Positions 34,572-43,095 of a DNA stretch of 64,000 nucleotides are shown here, piece by piece (positions within the stretch are counted from its first letter, which is position 1; each line of letters begins with the position of its first letter). Made by a program: the position numbers and the translations under genes. Location of the stretch: positions 62,001-126,000 of the forward strand of contig VSND01000005.1 in assembly GCA_009774145.1 (NCBI GenBank), read 5' to 3'. The stretch comes from Lachnospiraceae bacterium. Lineage in GTDB: Bacteria > Bacillota > Clostridia > Lachnospirales > Lachnospiraceae. The notes below the pieces were generated by a model. It saw only the letters and a program-made list of their open reading frames with translations. It did no database searches and was not told the DNA's origin.

Positions 34572-35582
34572 TTAGATCCCGTACACTTCTTTATTGTATT
34601 TTGCTATTTCATCATCCATGATCGGATCTACATGGGGGAACAGGCACCCCGGAGCGCCGTAAGTAATACACGGAATAAAATGTCCGCCCGGACCGTACGC
34701 CTCACAGGCTCTCCGTACTTCCTTACGAATTTCCTCCTCGGTAGAATCCGCCCGGTCCACGATGGAAGCGTCAATGCCGCCCATAAGCGTCATCCTTCCG
34801 TTTAACTGTTTCTGCAGCTTCGGAATATCATTTTCCGGAATCACACCCTGCCAGATGTCAATTCCCAGCTCCACCATGTCTTCCACGATCTGCTCCATAA
34901 AGGAATCTGCATGATGCATGATGATTACACCTTTTTCCTTCATATAACCGTAAGTCTTTGCATAGTTCGGCTTGATAAACTCGCGCCAGGTATCCGGACT
35001 CACGAACAGAGAATTTTTGGAACCCCAGTCATCATGAGAAAGCATGATGTCCGGTTTGATGTGATCCACAATCAGCTTCATATACTGATAACGGTATTCC
35101 CCGATGGCATTGCACAGATCCATCATGTCCTCCGGCTCCAGCAGAAAATTCATGAGCATGTCTTCAAATCCCATAAGGAAATGCAGCCGCTCAAAGACGC
35201 CGGTTGGCATAAACGCCATCACAAGTTCTCCCTTTGCCCGAATCTCCTCTGCCTGTCTGATAAACGGCTCCCACAACGCAGGATCGGAGCAGTTTGCCTC
35301 CAGATCCGGCATCACCAGCTGATCTTTCCATTCGGTAATATCGCTGATTACCTTATTCCCGTCCGTCACATGAGGCATGGCTGCCACCTGACCCTCCGGC
35401 CACAGGATTGTTGTCCCGAAGCGGTCCTTCATAGGATCCATCCCCGCCCTGCGGTTCCCTCTGATATAGGTAGACGCCGGGTTCGGCGGGAAGAATGTGG
35501 TCCCCTCATACTGTCTGGAAAGCCGCTCCGGTTTCCCGTCCGGTTTTACCGTCTCCAGAAAATTCTGTACCGATGTAAGCAT
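34572..35582 (-). CDS. UroD-family substrate:corrinoid methyltransferase
   Basis: A uroporphyrinogen-decarboxylase-like barrel of 336 residues of the MtbA/MtaA/OdmB/VdmB type. Visible blocks are DIMLSHDDWGSKNSLFVSPD, IIMHHADSFMEQIVEDMVEL, LMGGIDASIVDR and ITYGAPGCLFPHVD. In acetogens such proteins demethylate methoxylated aromatics and hand the methyl group to a corrinoid protein. The zinc-binding His-x-Cys expected in MtbA reads HHADS here, so metal ligands may differ. Cotranscribed with the MFS carrier (44 nt upstream). The corrinoid acceptor is probably the protein encoded at 25672. True porphyrin decarboxylase is ruled out by context. Confidence 0.85.
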   Translation of the reverse strand: MLTSVQNFLETVKPDGKPERLSRQYEGTTFFPPNPASTYIRGNRRAGMDPMKDRFGTTILWPEGQVAAMPHVTDGNKVISDITEWKDQLVMPDLEANCSDPALWEPFIRQAEEIRAKGELVMAFMPTGVFERLHFLMGFEDMLMNFLLEPEDMMDLCNAIGEYRYQYMKLIVDHIKPDIMLSHDDWGSKNSLFVSPDTWREFIKPNYAKTYGYMKEKGVIIMHHADSFMEQIVEDMVELGIDIWQGVIPENDIPKLQKQLNGRMTLMGGIDASIVDRADSTEEEIRKEVRRACEAYGPGGHFIPCITYGAPGCLFPHVDPIMDDEIAKYNKEVYGI

Positions 35583-35626
35583 TTTTTCATGTCCTCCTTT
35601 TTTGTCCTGTTTTATGTAAACTGTTT

Positions 35627-37012
35627 TCAGTTCTTTGCATCAATCTCTTTCTGATACTGGGTCACTTTCTCTTTGGTAATCTTAAATCCCACCAGAAGCA
35701 GGATCATACCCGCCAGGCAGAGAGCAGCCGGAACCAGCGCAAACGCAATTGTCATTCCCTGGCGTGCAGTTCCTTCCAGAACCACACCGGACTGCCAGCC
35801 CACTGCCACCAGGCAGCTGCTTAAGATTACGCCTCTCATAAAAACGCCAACTTTCAGAGGCAGATTCTGCAGACCCATAATCCACCCGGAGGCGTCTCTT
35901 CCGGTCTTCCAGGTGGCGTAAACGACCGTGTCCGCATAAAGCGCCGGAGATGCCGCAAATGCCATGCCGTAGAAGACATGGGCGATGGTCATCAGGCCGA
36001 TGACAACCGACGCACTGGCATACATCACATAGATCAGGAACATGGACACCGCCATTCCCCCGTAAGACACGATCATGGTCGTCCGGGACGACAGCTTCTG
36101 TGCGATATAGCGCATGGCGAACGCACCGATGATTGCTCCCAGAGATACGCTTAACGTATAAACGCTCATAAGACCCGGATTGCCCATGGCATCACGGAAA
36201 TAATAGATGGCCGAAGCCGCTGTTACAAATTTCACACACCATTTTGCCAGATCCGCCAGCATCAGCACCATCAAAGGCGGATTCTGAAACAGGGACGCAA
36301 ACATCTCCGGTATGGATACCTTTGTTCTGTCTTTTGCCTGCTGCTCTCCTGTCTCGATCTCTTCATACCCCTCCGTCATTTTGAAATGGGCAAAATAGGT
36401 GACCACCATCAGAATACCCAGGCAGAAAGCCGCCGCTGCAAATTTATTTTTCTCTCCCACAAAGCCGGCCAGAAGCGTTGCAAAGGGCAGGCCCAGATAA
36501 GAGAACAGAAGACCGCCGATGTTGTTCCAGGTCGCACGGGAAGAAGCAAGCGTCGCCTTGTCCTCCGGCGTCTTTCCCACCACGCTGACCAGCGTCGCAT
36601 TCGCCACATATCCGAAGTTCCACACCACATGGGACAATATTGCCGCTGCAATAATCACGACTGCAGACAGCATCTCATTGTCGCTGATGCGTAGAAACAT
36701 AAACGCATACAGAAACGGAACCATCCACGGTACAAGAATCAGCCAGGAACGGTAGCGTCCCCATCTCTTCGCCTTTGTTCCGTTGATGATGCCGCCGTAC
36801 AGCCAGGACAGACAGGCATCCACGGTAGTGAACACGGAGTTGATCATGCCCGAGATCACGGCGCTGAAACCTGCCAGATCGGTCAAAAACGTCATAAAGT
36901 AGAACGTCTCAATGTTGCTCATCAGGACAAATCCGGCATCGCCCACACCAAAGAAATATTTCAGTGTGCTGCTCAGGCTTTTTTTCTGGTTTCCGTTGTT
37001 TTCATTACTCAT
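35627..37012 (-). CDS. MFS transporter of the glycoside-pentoside-hexuronide (MelB) type
   Basis: Twelve hydrophobic segments. The GPH-like opening is FFGVGDAGFVLMSNIETFYF, with the cytoplasmic-loop motif KAKRWGRYRSWLIL and the phrase YADTVVYATWKTGRDASGWI, which resembles the ADxVDYxEWKTGxR signature of the family. These carriers import glycosides with Na+ or H+. Here the neighbours suggest import of a methoxylated aromatic glycoside or a related compound (inference). The ATG at 37012 has GGGGG 10 nt upstream, and a GTG at 37018 is the alternative. It is the first gene of the operon. Confidence 0.85.
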   Translation of the reverse strand: MSNENNGNQKKSLSSTLKYFFGVGDAGFVLMSNIETFYFMTFLTDLAGFSAVISGMINSVFTTVDACLSWLYGGIINGTKAKRWGRYRSWLILVPWMVPFLYAFMFLRISDNEMLSAVVIIAAAILSHVVWNFGYVANATLVSVVGKTPEDKATLASSRATWNNIGGLLFSYLGLPFATLLAGFVGEKNKFAAAAFCLGILMVVTYFAHFKMTEGYEEIETGEQQAKDRTKVSIPEMFASLFQNPPLMVLMLADLAKWCVKFVTAASAIYYFRDAMGNPGLMSVYTLSVSLGAIIGAFAMRYIAQKLSSRTTMIVSYGGMAVSMFLIYVMYASASVVIGLMTIAHVFYGMAFAASPALYADTVVYATWKTGRDASGWIMGLQNLPLKVGVFMRGVILSSCLVAVGWQSGVVLEGTARQGMTIAFALVPAALCLAGMILLLVGFKITKEKVTQYQKEIDAKN

Positions 37013-37062
37013 TTGCACATTTCCCCCTTCTTGTATTGATTCCGATTTATCATGATATCTTC

Positions 37063-37091
37063 AGTATATCGTTCACAGCTCCATTCGTAAA
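37063..37091 (-). promoter_or_regulatory. Promoter of the MFS-methyltransferase operon
   Basis: On the minus strand, TTTACG (37086-37091), a 17-bp spacer and TATACT (37063-37068). Confidence 0.6.
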
Positions 37092-37156
37092 TCCGACAGA
37101 GAGGTCCATTATTTTTTTTAATATTCCTACTTTTTGCCGCATCTGTTTCGGCATTA

Positions 37157-37185
37157 TTCACAAATACCGCCGGATATGCTATAAT
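37157..37185 (+). promoter_or_regulatory. Promoter of the second PucR-type gene
   Basis: TTCACA (37157-37162), 17-bp spacer, TATAAT (37180-37185), 30 bp before the start. Confidence 0.65.
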
Positions 37186-37214
37186 ATAAAAAATAACCAA
37201 TGGAGGCGATATCC

Positions 37215-38756
37215 ATGGAACCTTTTCTGTTAAATATGCAGCTTATAAACGATGCATTCTGTGCTGTTTATCAGCACATTACCCTGTTTTCCGGCTCTGA
37301 CCCGGCAAGACTGGAAGCCGTCCGTCTCTATCAGAAAGGCCGGCCGCTTCAGCCTTCTTATCTCTATCTGCTCTGTTCCGACGATTTGAAGCAACTGCCG
37401 TCCTGTCTGTCAGGACTTTCGTTTCTCGTATCCGGACCGCTCTCTTTTGGATCAATCCCTGCAGACTGTTCCCTGCTGGTAGTGGAGGAGGACGCCTCCA
37501 TCCCGGAACTTTTCAACCTGGCGCAGGATACTTTTGAACGCTATACGAGATGGAGCCAGGAATTGTATGCTGCCATGAAAAGCGATCATCCGCTGGATGC
37601 CATGCTGGAAGCCAGCCTGAAGGTCTTCCAGAACCCGATCTTTATTCATGACACCAATTTTTATATCCTCTCCTGTCCTCACCGGGCCCCCAACATGCTT
37701 GTCTGGGACAAGGATGCCAGAACCGGCTGGAACATTGTTCCTCTGAGTCTGATCCATGATTTTAAGGTGGATCCGGAATATCTGAGCACACTGACCACTA
37801 CCGAAGCATGCGTTTATTCCGCGGAACAGCGGGGGTATCCGATCCTCTATATGAATCTCTGGAACAACGGCAGATATGAAGGGCGGATCTGCGTGGATGA
37901 ACTGGAGACGCCGATCCTTCCAGGGCAGCGGCTCTTAATCACCCATCTGGCAAAACAGATTCTCCAGGCCATGCGGAACAACAGCCTGTTTCATCTGAAT
38001 ATGGGAAATGATATTGAACAGTTTTTCCGGAATTTTCTGGACGGAACGGTCCAGGATCAGTCCATCGTCATGAAGATGCTGCAGTTTCTGGACTGGAAAC
38101 GCAACGACCATTATCTCTGTCTGCGTCTTGAAACCAGCCGGCAGAACATCCGCATGCTGTCTTCTGCCGCCACTCTGGGACACATCGAAACTCAGATTCC
38201 TCAAGGGCATGCCTTTATGCACAACAACGGAATTACCGTACTGGTCAATCTGACCTGTTCCCATGCACGGATCTCGGATGTCCTGAGCAGCCTTGCCATC
38301 CTGCTTCGGGAGGGACTTCTGAAAATGGGCGCAAGCTCGGAAATCTATGACTTTCTGCAGCTTTCTCAGGGGTATTATCAGGCGCGAACGGCGCTGGAAC
38401 TGGGCAAGAAAAGCGGCAGTATGAACTGGTGCTGCCGCTTTGATGACTATCTTCTGGAATATCTGTTAAGCCAGGGAGGAGAACATCTGTCCCCTGAGCT
38501 TTTGTGTTCCAATAAGCTGCTGATTTTAAAACAGTACGATGAGAAAAACAAAACGGAACTCTACCGGACTTTGCAGGTCTATCTGGAGCTGGAACGAAAT
38601 GTCCTGCAGACTGCCAAGACCCTGTTCATCCACCGGAGCACCCTGTTCTACCGGCTTGAACGAATCCAGAAGCTGGCCGACATCAATTACGAGGATGCAA
38701 AAGAACGGCTGATTCTTCAGCTTTCTTTCCGGATTCTGGAACAGCGGATTGTATGA
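37215..38756 (+). CDS. PucR/CdaR-type transcription regulator
   Basis: Same architecture as the regulator at 27377. A long unrecognised sensor region ends in a PucR helix-turn-helix (ELYRTLQVYLELERNVLQTA, LFIHRSTLFYRLERIQKLA). GGAGG lies 8 nt before the ATG at 37215, while the ATG at 37200 overlaps that site. It is divergent from the MFS-UroD operon, so each divergent promoter of the methyl-transfer locus has its own PucR-type protein. Immediately after its stop, base composition turns AT-rich and a different, accessory-type set of genes begins. Confidence 0.85.
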   Translation: MEPFLLNMQLINDAFCAVYQHITLFSGSDPARLEAVRLYQKGRPLQPSYLYLLCSDDLKQLPSCLSGLSFLVSGPLSFGSIPADCSLLVVEEDASIPELFNLAQDTFERYTRWSQELYAAMKSDHPLDAMLEASLKVFQNPIFIHDTNFYILSCPHRAPNMLVWDKDARTGWNIVPLSLIHDFKVDPEYLSTLTTTEACVYSAEQRGYPILYMNLWNNGRYEGRICVDELETPILPGQRLLITHLAKQILQAMRNNSLFHLNMGNDIEQFFRNFLDGTVQDQSIVMKMLQFLDWKRNDHYLCLRLETSRQNIRMLSSAATLGHIETQIPQGHAFMHNNGITVLVNLTCSHARISDVLSSLAILLREGLLKMGASSEIYDFLQLSQGYYQARTALELGKKSGSMNWCCRFDDYLLEYLLSQGGEHLSPELLCSNKLLILKQYDEKNKTELYRTLQVYLELERNVLQTAKTLFIHRSTLFYRLERIQKLADINYEDAKERLILQLSFRILEQRIV

Positions 38757-39036
38757 AAATTTTTTCAAAAAAACAGAGGAACTGGAAAAGTGGATGGAAG
38801 ACGCTGAAAGGAAAGCTTTACCGACCAGTACAGCAATGGGAAAAACCGTTTCCAACACATTTCCCTCCCGGTTTATCCATACTTTGGATGGATTTGAAGA
38901 TGCATCAGAGCGTGTATACACAAAAATGAACCTGCTGTTGGAGCAGTCCGAGGATACTGAGGTTTTTCTAAACATTCTTCGGAAAAAATCGGAAAAGATA
39001 CGAATGGAAGAAAACCAGAAGCCGGGGGAAACCTGA
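38749..39036 (+). CDS. N-terminal part of a frameshifted carbon-nitrogen hydrolase gene
   Basis: Ninety-five codons open with TTG (38749) and overlap the end of the PucR gene by 8 bp. The protein is helical and charged (NFFKKTEELEKWMEDAERK, SERVYTKMNLLLEQSEDTE) and has no known domain. At its end, five Gs (39024-39028) followed by AAACC lie just before TGA. A -1 shift there continues into GNLRVGFIPISDKTD, the missing first strand of the hydrolase fold encoded at 39114. I therefore think this is the front of one longer gene, itself perhaps cut at the 5' side where the element meets the PucR gene. Confidence 0.5.
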   Translation: MYENFFKKTEELEKWMEDAERKALPTSTAMGKTVSNTFPSRFIHTLDGFEDASERVYTKMNLLLEQSEDTEVFLNILRKKSEKIRMEENQKPGET

Positions 39037-39113
39037 GAGTCGGTTTTATTCCAATATCTGATAAAACCGACCTTATCGATCCTTACTGCAAAACAGTTGC
39101 AGAAGGGCCATAT

Positions 39114-39905
39114 ATGCTGCGAAAAACATATATTGATCGTCCAAAGCATGAAAAACTGATCTGTACCCGCCTGAAACAGGGATTAGAACTTGCCTGTGCA
39201 CATAATGTAGACATTGTATTTACCCCCGAAATGTTGGGAACGACACAGACAGAAGAACAGACAGGAAATTATAACATGTTTGTCCGTCAGATCTATATGA
39301 ATGCTGTTACAGGCGGCAAAAAGCCTCCACTGATCACTGTCATGCCATCTTATTGGCATGGAGGAGTAAACAGTGCGGCAATCCTTTATAGAGACAGAAA
39401 GATTCTTGGACGTCAGAAAAAATATACTCCATATATTAATTTTAAATCCTGTTCTGCCGAAGGAATCCAACTGGAAACGATAAAGGAAATCTACCTGATA
39501 CACATTTATGGTGTCCACCGGATCGCCATTTCCATATGTGCCGAGTTTATCAGTGATTTTAACAGGAATCTGATTTGCGAGCAACTGGGCGCAACGATGA
39601 TCATCGTCCCGTCCTATTCACATGGAGAACGTGACTTTACCAATCAATCAGGTACGCTTTTTCCCTACGGAACCAGTGTGCTCTGGGGAAACTGCTGCGG
39701 GGCAGTAACGCACAGTCCCAGAATAACCGGCAGATGCAGTCTTGTAGGATCAAATGAAATACACAAAATGGGAAGTGTATGCAGATGCGGATTTTCGTGC
39801 AATTCCAGCAAAGGGTGCCTGTTTATCATAGATTTACCACTAAAGGTGACCTGTTCAAAAGATACATTGTCATCCCTTCAACCCATTCAACATATTTTAT
39901 CGTGA
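39114..39905 (+). CDS. Carbon-nitrogen hydrolase (nitrilase-fold) domain protein
   Basis: The catalytic triad of the nitrilase superfamily can be seen: Glu in NVDIVFTPEMLGT, Lys in LGRQKKYTPY and Cys in IAISICAEFISDF. These proteins cleave nitriles or amides through a thioimidate or acyl intermediate. The ATG at 39114 is inside the fold: codons from about 39031 in the same frame (LRVGFIPIS) encode the usual first beta strand but have no start codon. This suggests fusion to the 38749 frame by a -1 shift or a mutation. A nitrilase domain is known at the C-terminus of UG1 reverse transcriptases (DRT1 defence), but no reverse transcriptase is seen here. It leads a three-gene cassette. Confidence 0.65.
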   Translation: MLRKTYIDRPKHEKLICTRLKQGLELACAHNVDIVFTPEMLGTTQTEEQTGNYNMFVRQIYMNAVTGGKKPPLITVMPSYWHGGVNSAAILYRDRKILGRQKKYTPYINFKSCSAEGIQLETIKEIYLIHIYGVHRIAISICAEFISDFNRNLICEQLGATMIIVPSYSHGERDFTNQSGTLFPYGTSVLWGNCCGAVTHSPRITGRCSLVGSNEIHKMGSVCRCGFSCNSSKGCLFIIDLPLKVTCSKDTLSSLQPIQHILS

Positions 39906-39933
39906 AGCATGTATATGACAAGGAGGTTTTCAC

Positions 39934-40767
39934 ATGAACAGAACAAAAAGATTTCCATCAAACATTGACCTGGTGCAGGAATTTACATCAGAAAATTATG
40001 AAAAGATCATCTGCTGTGCGGATGACGCCCAAAGAGAGCTGATCTATCACTGGCATGTGAAAGACAGCCTTGTGGCAGAACAGCTGATCCTGATGAGCCG
40101 GAGTATTCTGAACTTCTGGACGGATTCTATTATAAAAAACAGATTATGGACCGCTCTGATTCGATGCGGTGCATGGATCGGAACACTGGAAACCATTGAG
40201 AAACATATTTATGAAAAAAATATGGATTCATGGTCTCAAAAACGAATCTATAAGAACTTATTATCCATCAAACATTTTGATGAGATCCTTCGGCTTCTGG
40301 AAGTGAAGGGAGTTATGACACATGGGGAGATGGTAGAAAAACTACATTTAAATAATTCCTCTACCTTTACAGAGATTATTAAAAAAACCCGGGATTTCGA
40401 TATTATTGATATAAAAAAATCCGGAAAATATAAGCTGTATTCCCTGACGGATGCCGGTGTACGCTATGCCAGACAGATTCGGTCCGGTGAAGACAGACAA
40501 CACCTTCTTAAAAACATCATTGAGGAATATGGGTTGAACATGGATGAAAAATCTCTGGACTCCCGTCTAAGATCTATGAATCAGGAAATATCTGTAAAAC
40601 CTGGACAACGATTAAAAGTAAAAATAGATAACAGCAAAATACAGGACACAGAGATAGACAATATAATAGAAGCAGTTAAGCCTTATAATAAAAAAGAGCC
40701 TGTATTATCTCTGAAAACCAAAAAAACACTTACAGAAGAACTTCTTAATTATGAAATGGAGGCATAA
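39934..40767 (+). CDS. Winged-helix-like protein of unknown function
   Basis: 277 residues. The first half is helical without known motifs (RELIYHWHVKDSLVAEQLIL). A middle block, EILRLLEVKGVMTHGEMVEK then LHLNNSSTFTEIIKKT and YSLTDAGVRYARQIRSGE, reads as a winged helix of the MarR/ArsR style. The C-terminus is Lys-rich. AGGAGG lies 7 nt before the ATG. It sits 28 bp after the hydrolase and 4 bp before the next gene, so the three are one operon. It could regulate the cassette or bind DNA as a sensor. I do not recognise the family. Confidence 0.65.
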   Translation: MNRTKRFPSNIDLVQEFTSENYEKIICCADDAQRELIYHWHVKDSLVAEQLILMSRSILNFWTDSIIKNRLWTALIRCGAWIGTLETIEKHIYEKNMDSWSQKRIYKNLLSIKHFDEILRLLEVKGVMTHGEMVEKLHLNNSSTFTEIIKKTRDFDIIDIKKSGKYKLYSLTDAGVRYARQIRSGEDRQHLLKNIIEEYGLNMDEKSLDSRLRSMNQEISVKPGQRLKVKIDNSKIQDTEIDNIIEAVKPYNKKEPVLSLKTKKTLTEELLNYEMEA

Positions 40768-40771
40768 GCAA

Positions 40772-41395
40772 ATGAATAGAGAAGATTTACTCAATACGCT
40801 GAATAAAGCGACTGCCAACGCAACGGATGTCTTTTTTGATTTATATATAGAATATCTTGAAAATGGAGAGGAACCCGAAGAAGCATTACAGATCATTCTG
40901 GAATACCCCAAAATAATCGGGGACAGCGAAGATAAAAATCCATTGACCATCCAGAGACCGGATGAGCGCAAAATCACTCTCATGTTTGAAGATCTTATCT
41001 GTGGTACCGCAAACCGCATTGCTGAAATGAATCCTGAACAAAAAGACTTTTATAAAAAACTATATAAAATCATCTTCCTTTCTGACAGCGACCTGTATCC
41101 CAAAAGCAAGGAGGAAAAGGTAATTGCATTAAAAATACTTTCTGAAACGGCCGCAGATGTACCGTATTTTCAGATCACAAAAACAGACCCTATTTCCAGA
41201 GAAGAATTTGCGCTTGCAATGGATACGCTGCATCCGCAGATCTGTGAAGTCCTCTCCATGCTTCGGCGCTCATTTCCTACAGTACATGAACGCACTGCCC
41301 AGATACTGAGAATTGCCGACAGCATTTCTGATTCCAAAAAAAGAATTATTTTCTGGAACTTTGTTATACATCAGCTTCAGAATAATGACGATTGA
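40772..41395 (+). CDS. Unknown helical protein, third gene of the hydrolase cassette
   Basis: 207 residues, acidic and predicted all-helical (DLLNTLNKATANATDVFFDL, EEPEEALQIILEYPK, PTVHERTAQILRIADSIS). No signal, membrane segment or catalytic motif is visible. The start at 40772 has GGAGG upstream, and the ATG at 40751 falls inside the previous gene. It is translated right after the winged-helix gene. It could be an immunity-like or scaffold partner of the hydrolase, but nothing in the sequence proves it. Confidence 0.6.
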   Translation: MNREDLLNTLNKATANATDVFFDLYIEYLENGEEPEEALQIILEYPKIIGDSEDKNPLTIQRPDERKITLMFEDLICGTANRIAEMNPEQKDFYKKLYKIIFLSDSDLYPKSKEEKVIALKILSETAADVPYFQITKTDPISREEFALAMDTLHPQICEVLSMLRRSFPTVHERTAQILRIADSISDSKKRIIFWNFVIHQLQNNDD

Positions 41396-41435
41396 TATCT
41401 TAATCATACGCCTGTTTTCAGAACAGAAAATAATC

Positions 41436-41490
41436 AAAATCCCTGCCAAAACCAGAGAATAACAGTTCTTTGATTTTCAGCAGGGATTTT
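41436..41490 (+). terminator. Inverted repeat after the hydrolase cassette
   Basis: AAAATCCCTGC (41436-41446) and GCAGGGATTTT (41480-41490) form a perfect 11-bp inverted repeat with a 33-base loop ending in four Ts. It could terminate the cassette or mark an insertion-sequence end. Confidence 0.45.
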
Positions 41491-41502
41491 CGCATGATCC
41501 GT

Positions 41503-41638
41503 CTACCGTTTTCCTTGCAGTTCTTTCTTCCACTCATCCGCCAGTTTTGCAAGCCGCAGGTATTCTTCATAACTCAAACTTCCCACATCAAAAATGGGAT
41601 ACGCACCTTGAAAAATCAATACTTTAGACCACAAAATA
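41503..41638 (-). pseudogene. Tail fragment of an unidentified protein
   Basis: In a frame different from the transposase before it, about 45 codons read HEDILWSKVLIFQGAYPIFD then VGSLSYEEYLRLAKLADEWK and stop at 41503, with no start codon. It looks like the genuine C-terminal end of some gene, left after rearrangement. Not identified. Confidence 0.35.
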
Positions 41639-41641
41639 TCC

Positions 41642-42232
41642 TCATGCCGCTACTTCTTTCCGCTCTAAAGCTTCCTGCATATATTTGGGAAGTCGCTGAA
41701 TAAAACTGGCGGTGAACTCCTCCAGCTGGACTTCGGTAATATGGAAATACTCCATGATGGTGTCCATCAGCGCGTCAATAATAATGCACATGGAACGGCT
41801 GAACGTGATATCCTCCATTTCGTCAGGCAGGCAGAAACACAACTCGCAGATCGTTTTGTCATCTGTATTTTCACGCCGGGCTATTGACAGCATCATGTAA
41901 CGGGAGAAGACGATGGCAACATGGGCATTCATGGCATCACAGGAGATACCGCGGTACTCTTTTACAGGGTTCAGGTAAGATTTGCATGCCTTGAAGAATA
42001 CCTCTATGTCCCGGCGTTTCCCATAAACGTGGATGATTTCTTCTTCGGAAAGTTCCGTATCCGTACTTACGATTACCAGCCAGTCCTTTCGTTTTCTTTT
42101 GTTGCGGACGTACACGAATTTTGCCGGAATACTTTCGCCGTCTTTTTCAACTGTCACAGGCACGGAAAGAAGATAACGGGAGCGGCCCCTGCGTTTTTTG
42201 TTCCTGCTGTAGATTTCCTTCATCAGCTTCAA
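41642..42232 (-). pseudogene. IS4-type DDE transposase, N-terminal half missing
   Basis: The C-terminal 196 residues are like IS4-family transposases common in Lachnospiraceae: KFVYVRNKRKRKDWLVIVST, then the Y(2)R..E-like YGKRRDIEVFFKACKSYL carrying the last catalytic glutamate, and HVAIVFSRYMMLSIARRE. Full-length relatives have over 400 residues, and the part with the two catalytic aspartates is absent. The fragment's upstream edge lies near 42235, about 60 bp from the last gene of the recombinase operon. It is not expected to be active. Confidence 0.7.
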
Positions 42233-42296
42233 AGCACTGACAATTGATATCTGTTTTCCTCAATAACCAACACTGTACGGTCATCATGCTGCAGCC

Positions 42297-43094
42297 TTAG
42301 ATTACCTGTTTATTTTCATAAAGTTTTGCCCATTTTAAAGTGCCCTTTGAACTGCTTTTTTTATTGTAAAGCGTCAACATGGCCTCCGCATATCCCATAG
42401 AACCGGCCTTTCGTTCTTTGGCTATGCGGCCGATCTCTCTGGGCGAAAAACGGCCTACCTTCTCCACAAACATATCATCTTTCAAACTATCTTTATAAGC
42501 AACGATCAGGTGTGCAATACCACGAAGGATATTGCTGGTCAGCGAATCCGTATCGCCTTCCCACGTGGCAATGCACAGGCGCAGACTACGCTGCAAAGTG
42601 TCATAGCCATACTTTCGGTATATATCCTCCAACGTGGCAACACAACAGATACATCCGGGTTTACTGTTTCCGCAAATACGTAGATGAAAGGATTCCACCA
42701 GTGCTTTGATAATCAGCTGTTCATCATTTCCGGCTTCGATATTTGCCATAAAAATCTCATAAGGCAGCAGTTTTTTGACGAATCTCTGCTGGTTGGCAAA
42801 GATGTCCGCCTCCTGTTCATACTCCAGATCATCATAAATCATGCACCATACCGGGGTATCGCGGGAGCCTGAAACAAGAGCCACAATCTCAATAGTGTGC
42901 TGCCCATTAAATACATAATTTATGCCATGCCTGCGACTGACCTTTACCGGATTGATCTGACAGAGATTGAAATGCTCTGCTGCCTTACGAATATGATCTT
43001 TGGAAAGATGGCGCTGATAATCCTGATTAGAAACCAGATTTCTAATAGGAATCTGTTCAAAATGAACATCCGGTACATAAGGATTTATTTCCAT
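42297..43094 (-). CDS. ParB-like/DUF6551-type protein, last gene of the recombinase operon
   Basis: 265 residues. PIRNLVSNQDYQRHLSKDHI, INPVKVSRRHGINYVFNGQH and TPVWCMIYDDLEYEQEADIF follow the order of a ParB/sulfiredoxin-like N-domain (binding strand, G-Q-H loop, helix). The C-terminal half is helical. In chromosome partition proteins this fold binds CTP. Here, next to a recombinase, it may bind DNA at the element ends. It starts 1 bp after the preceding stop, so translation is coupled. I recall the family as DUF6551 but cannot confirm the number. Confidence 0.65.
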   Translation of the reverse strand: MEINPYVPDVHFEQIPIRNLVSNQDYQRHLSKDHIRKAAEHFNLCQINPVKVSRRHGINYVFNGQHTIEIVALVSGSRDTPVWCMIYDDLEYEQEADIFANQQRFVKKLLPYEIFMANIEAGNDEQLIIKALVESFHLRICGNSKPGCICCVATLEDIYRKYGYDTLQRSLRLCIATWEGDTDSLTSNILRGIAHLIVAYKDSLKDDMFVEKVGRFSPREIGRIAKERKAGSMGYAEAMLTLYNKKSSSKGTLKWAKLYENKQVI

Positions 43095-43095
43095 A

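Noticed and set aside
38526..39149. 207-codon minus-strand frame across the PucR/hydrolase junction
   Set aside because: Overlaps the PucR 3' end and the hydrolase front on the opposite strand, with no recognisable protein features.
39114..39905. Assigning the nitrilase-fold gene as part of a DRT1 (UG1) defence system
   Set aside because: No reverse-transcriptase motif is present anywhere near, so this stays a comparison rather than an annotation.
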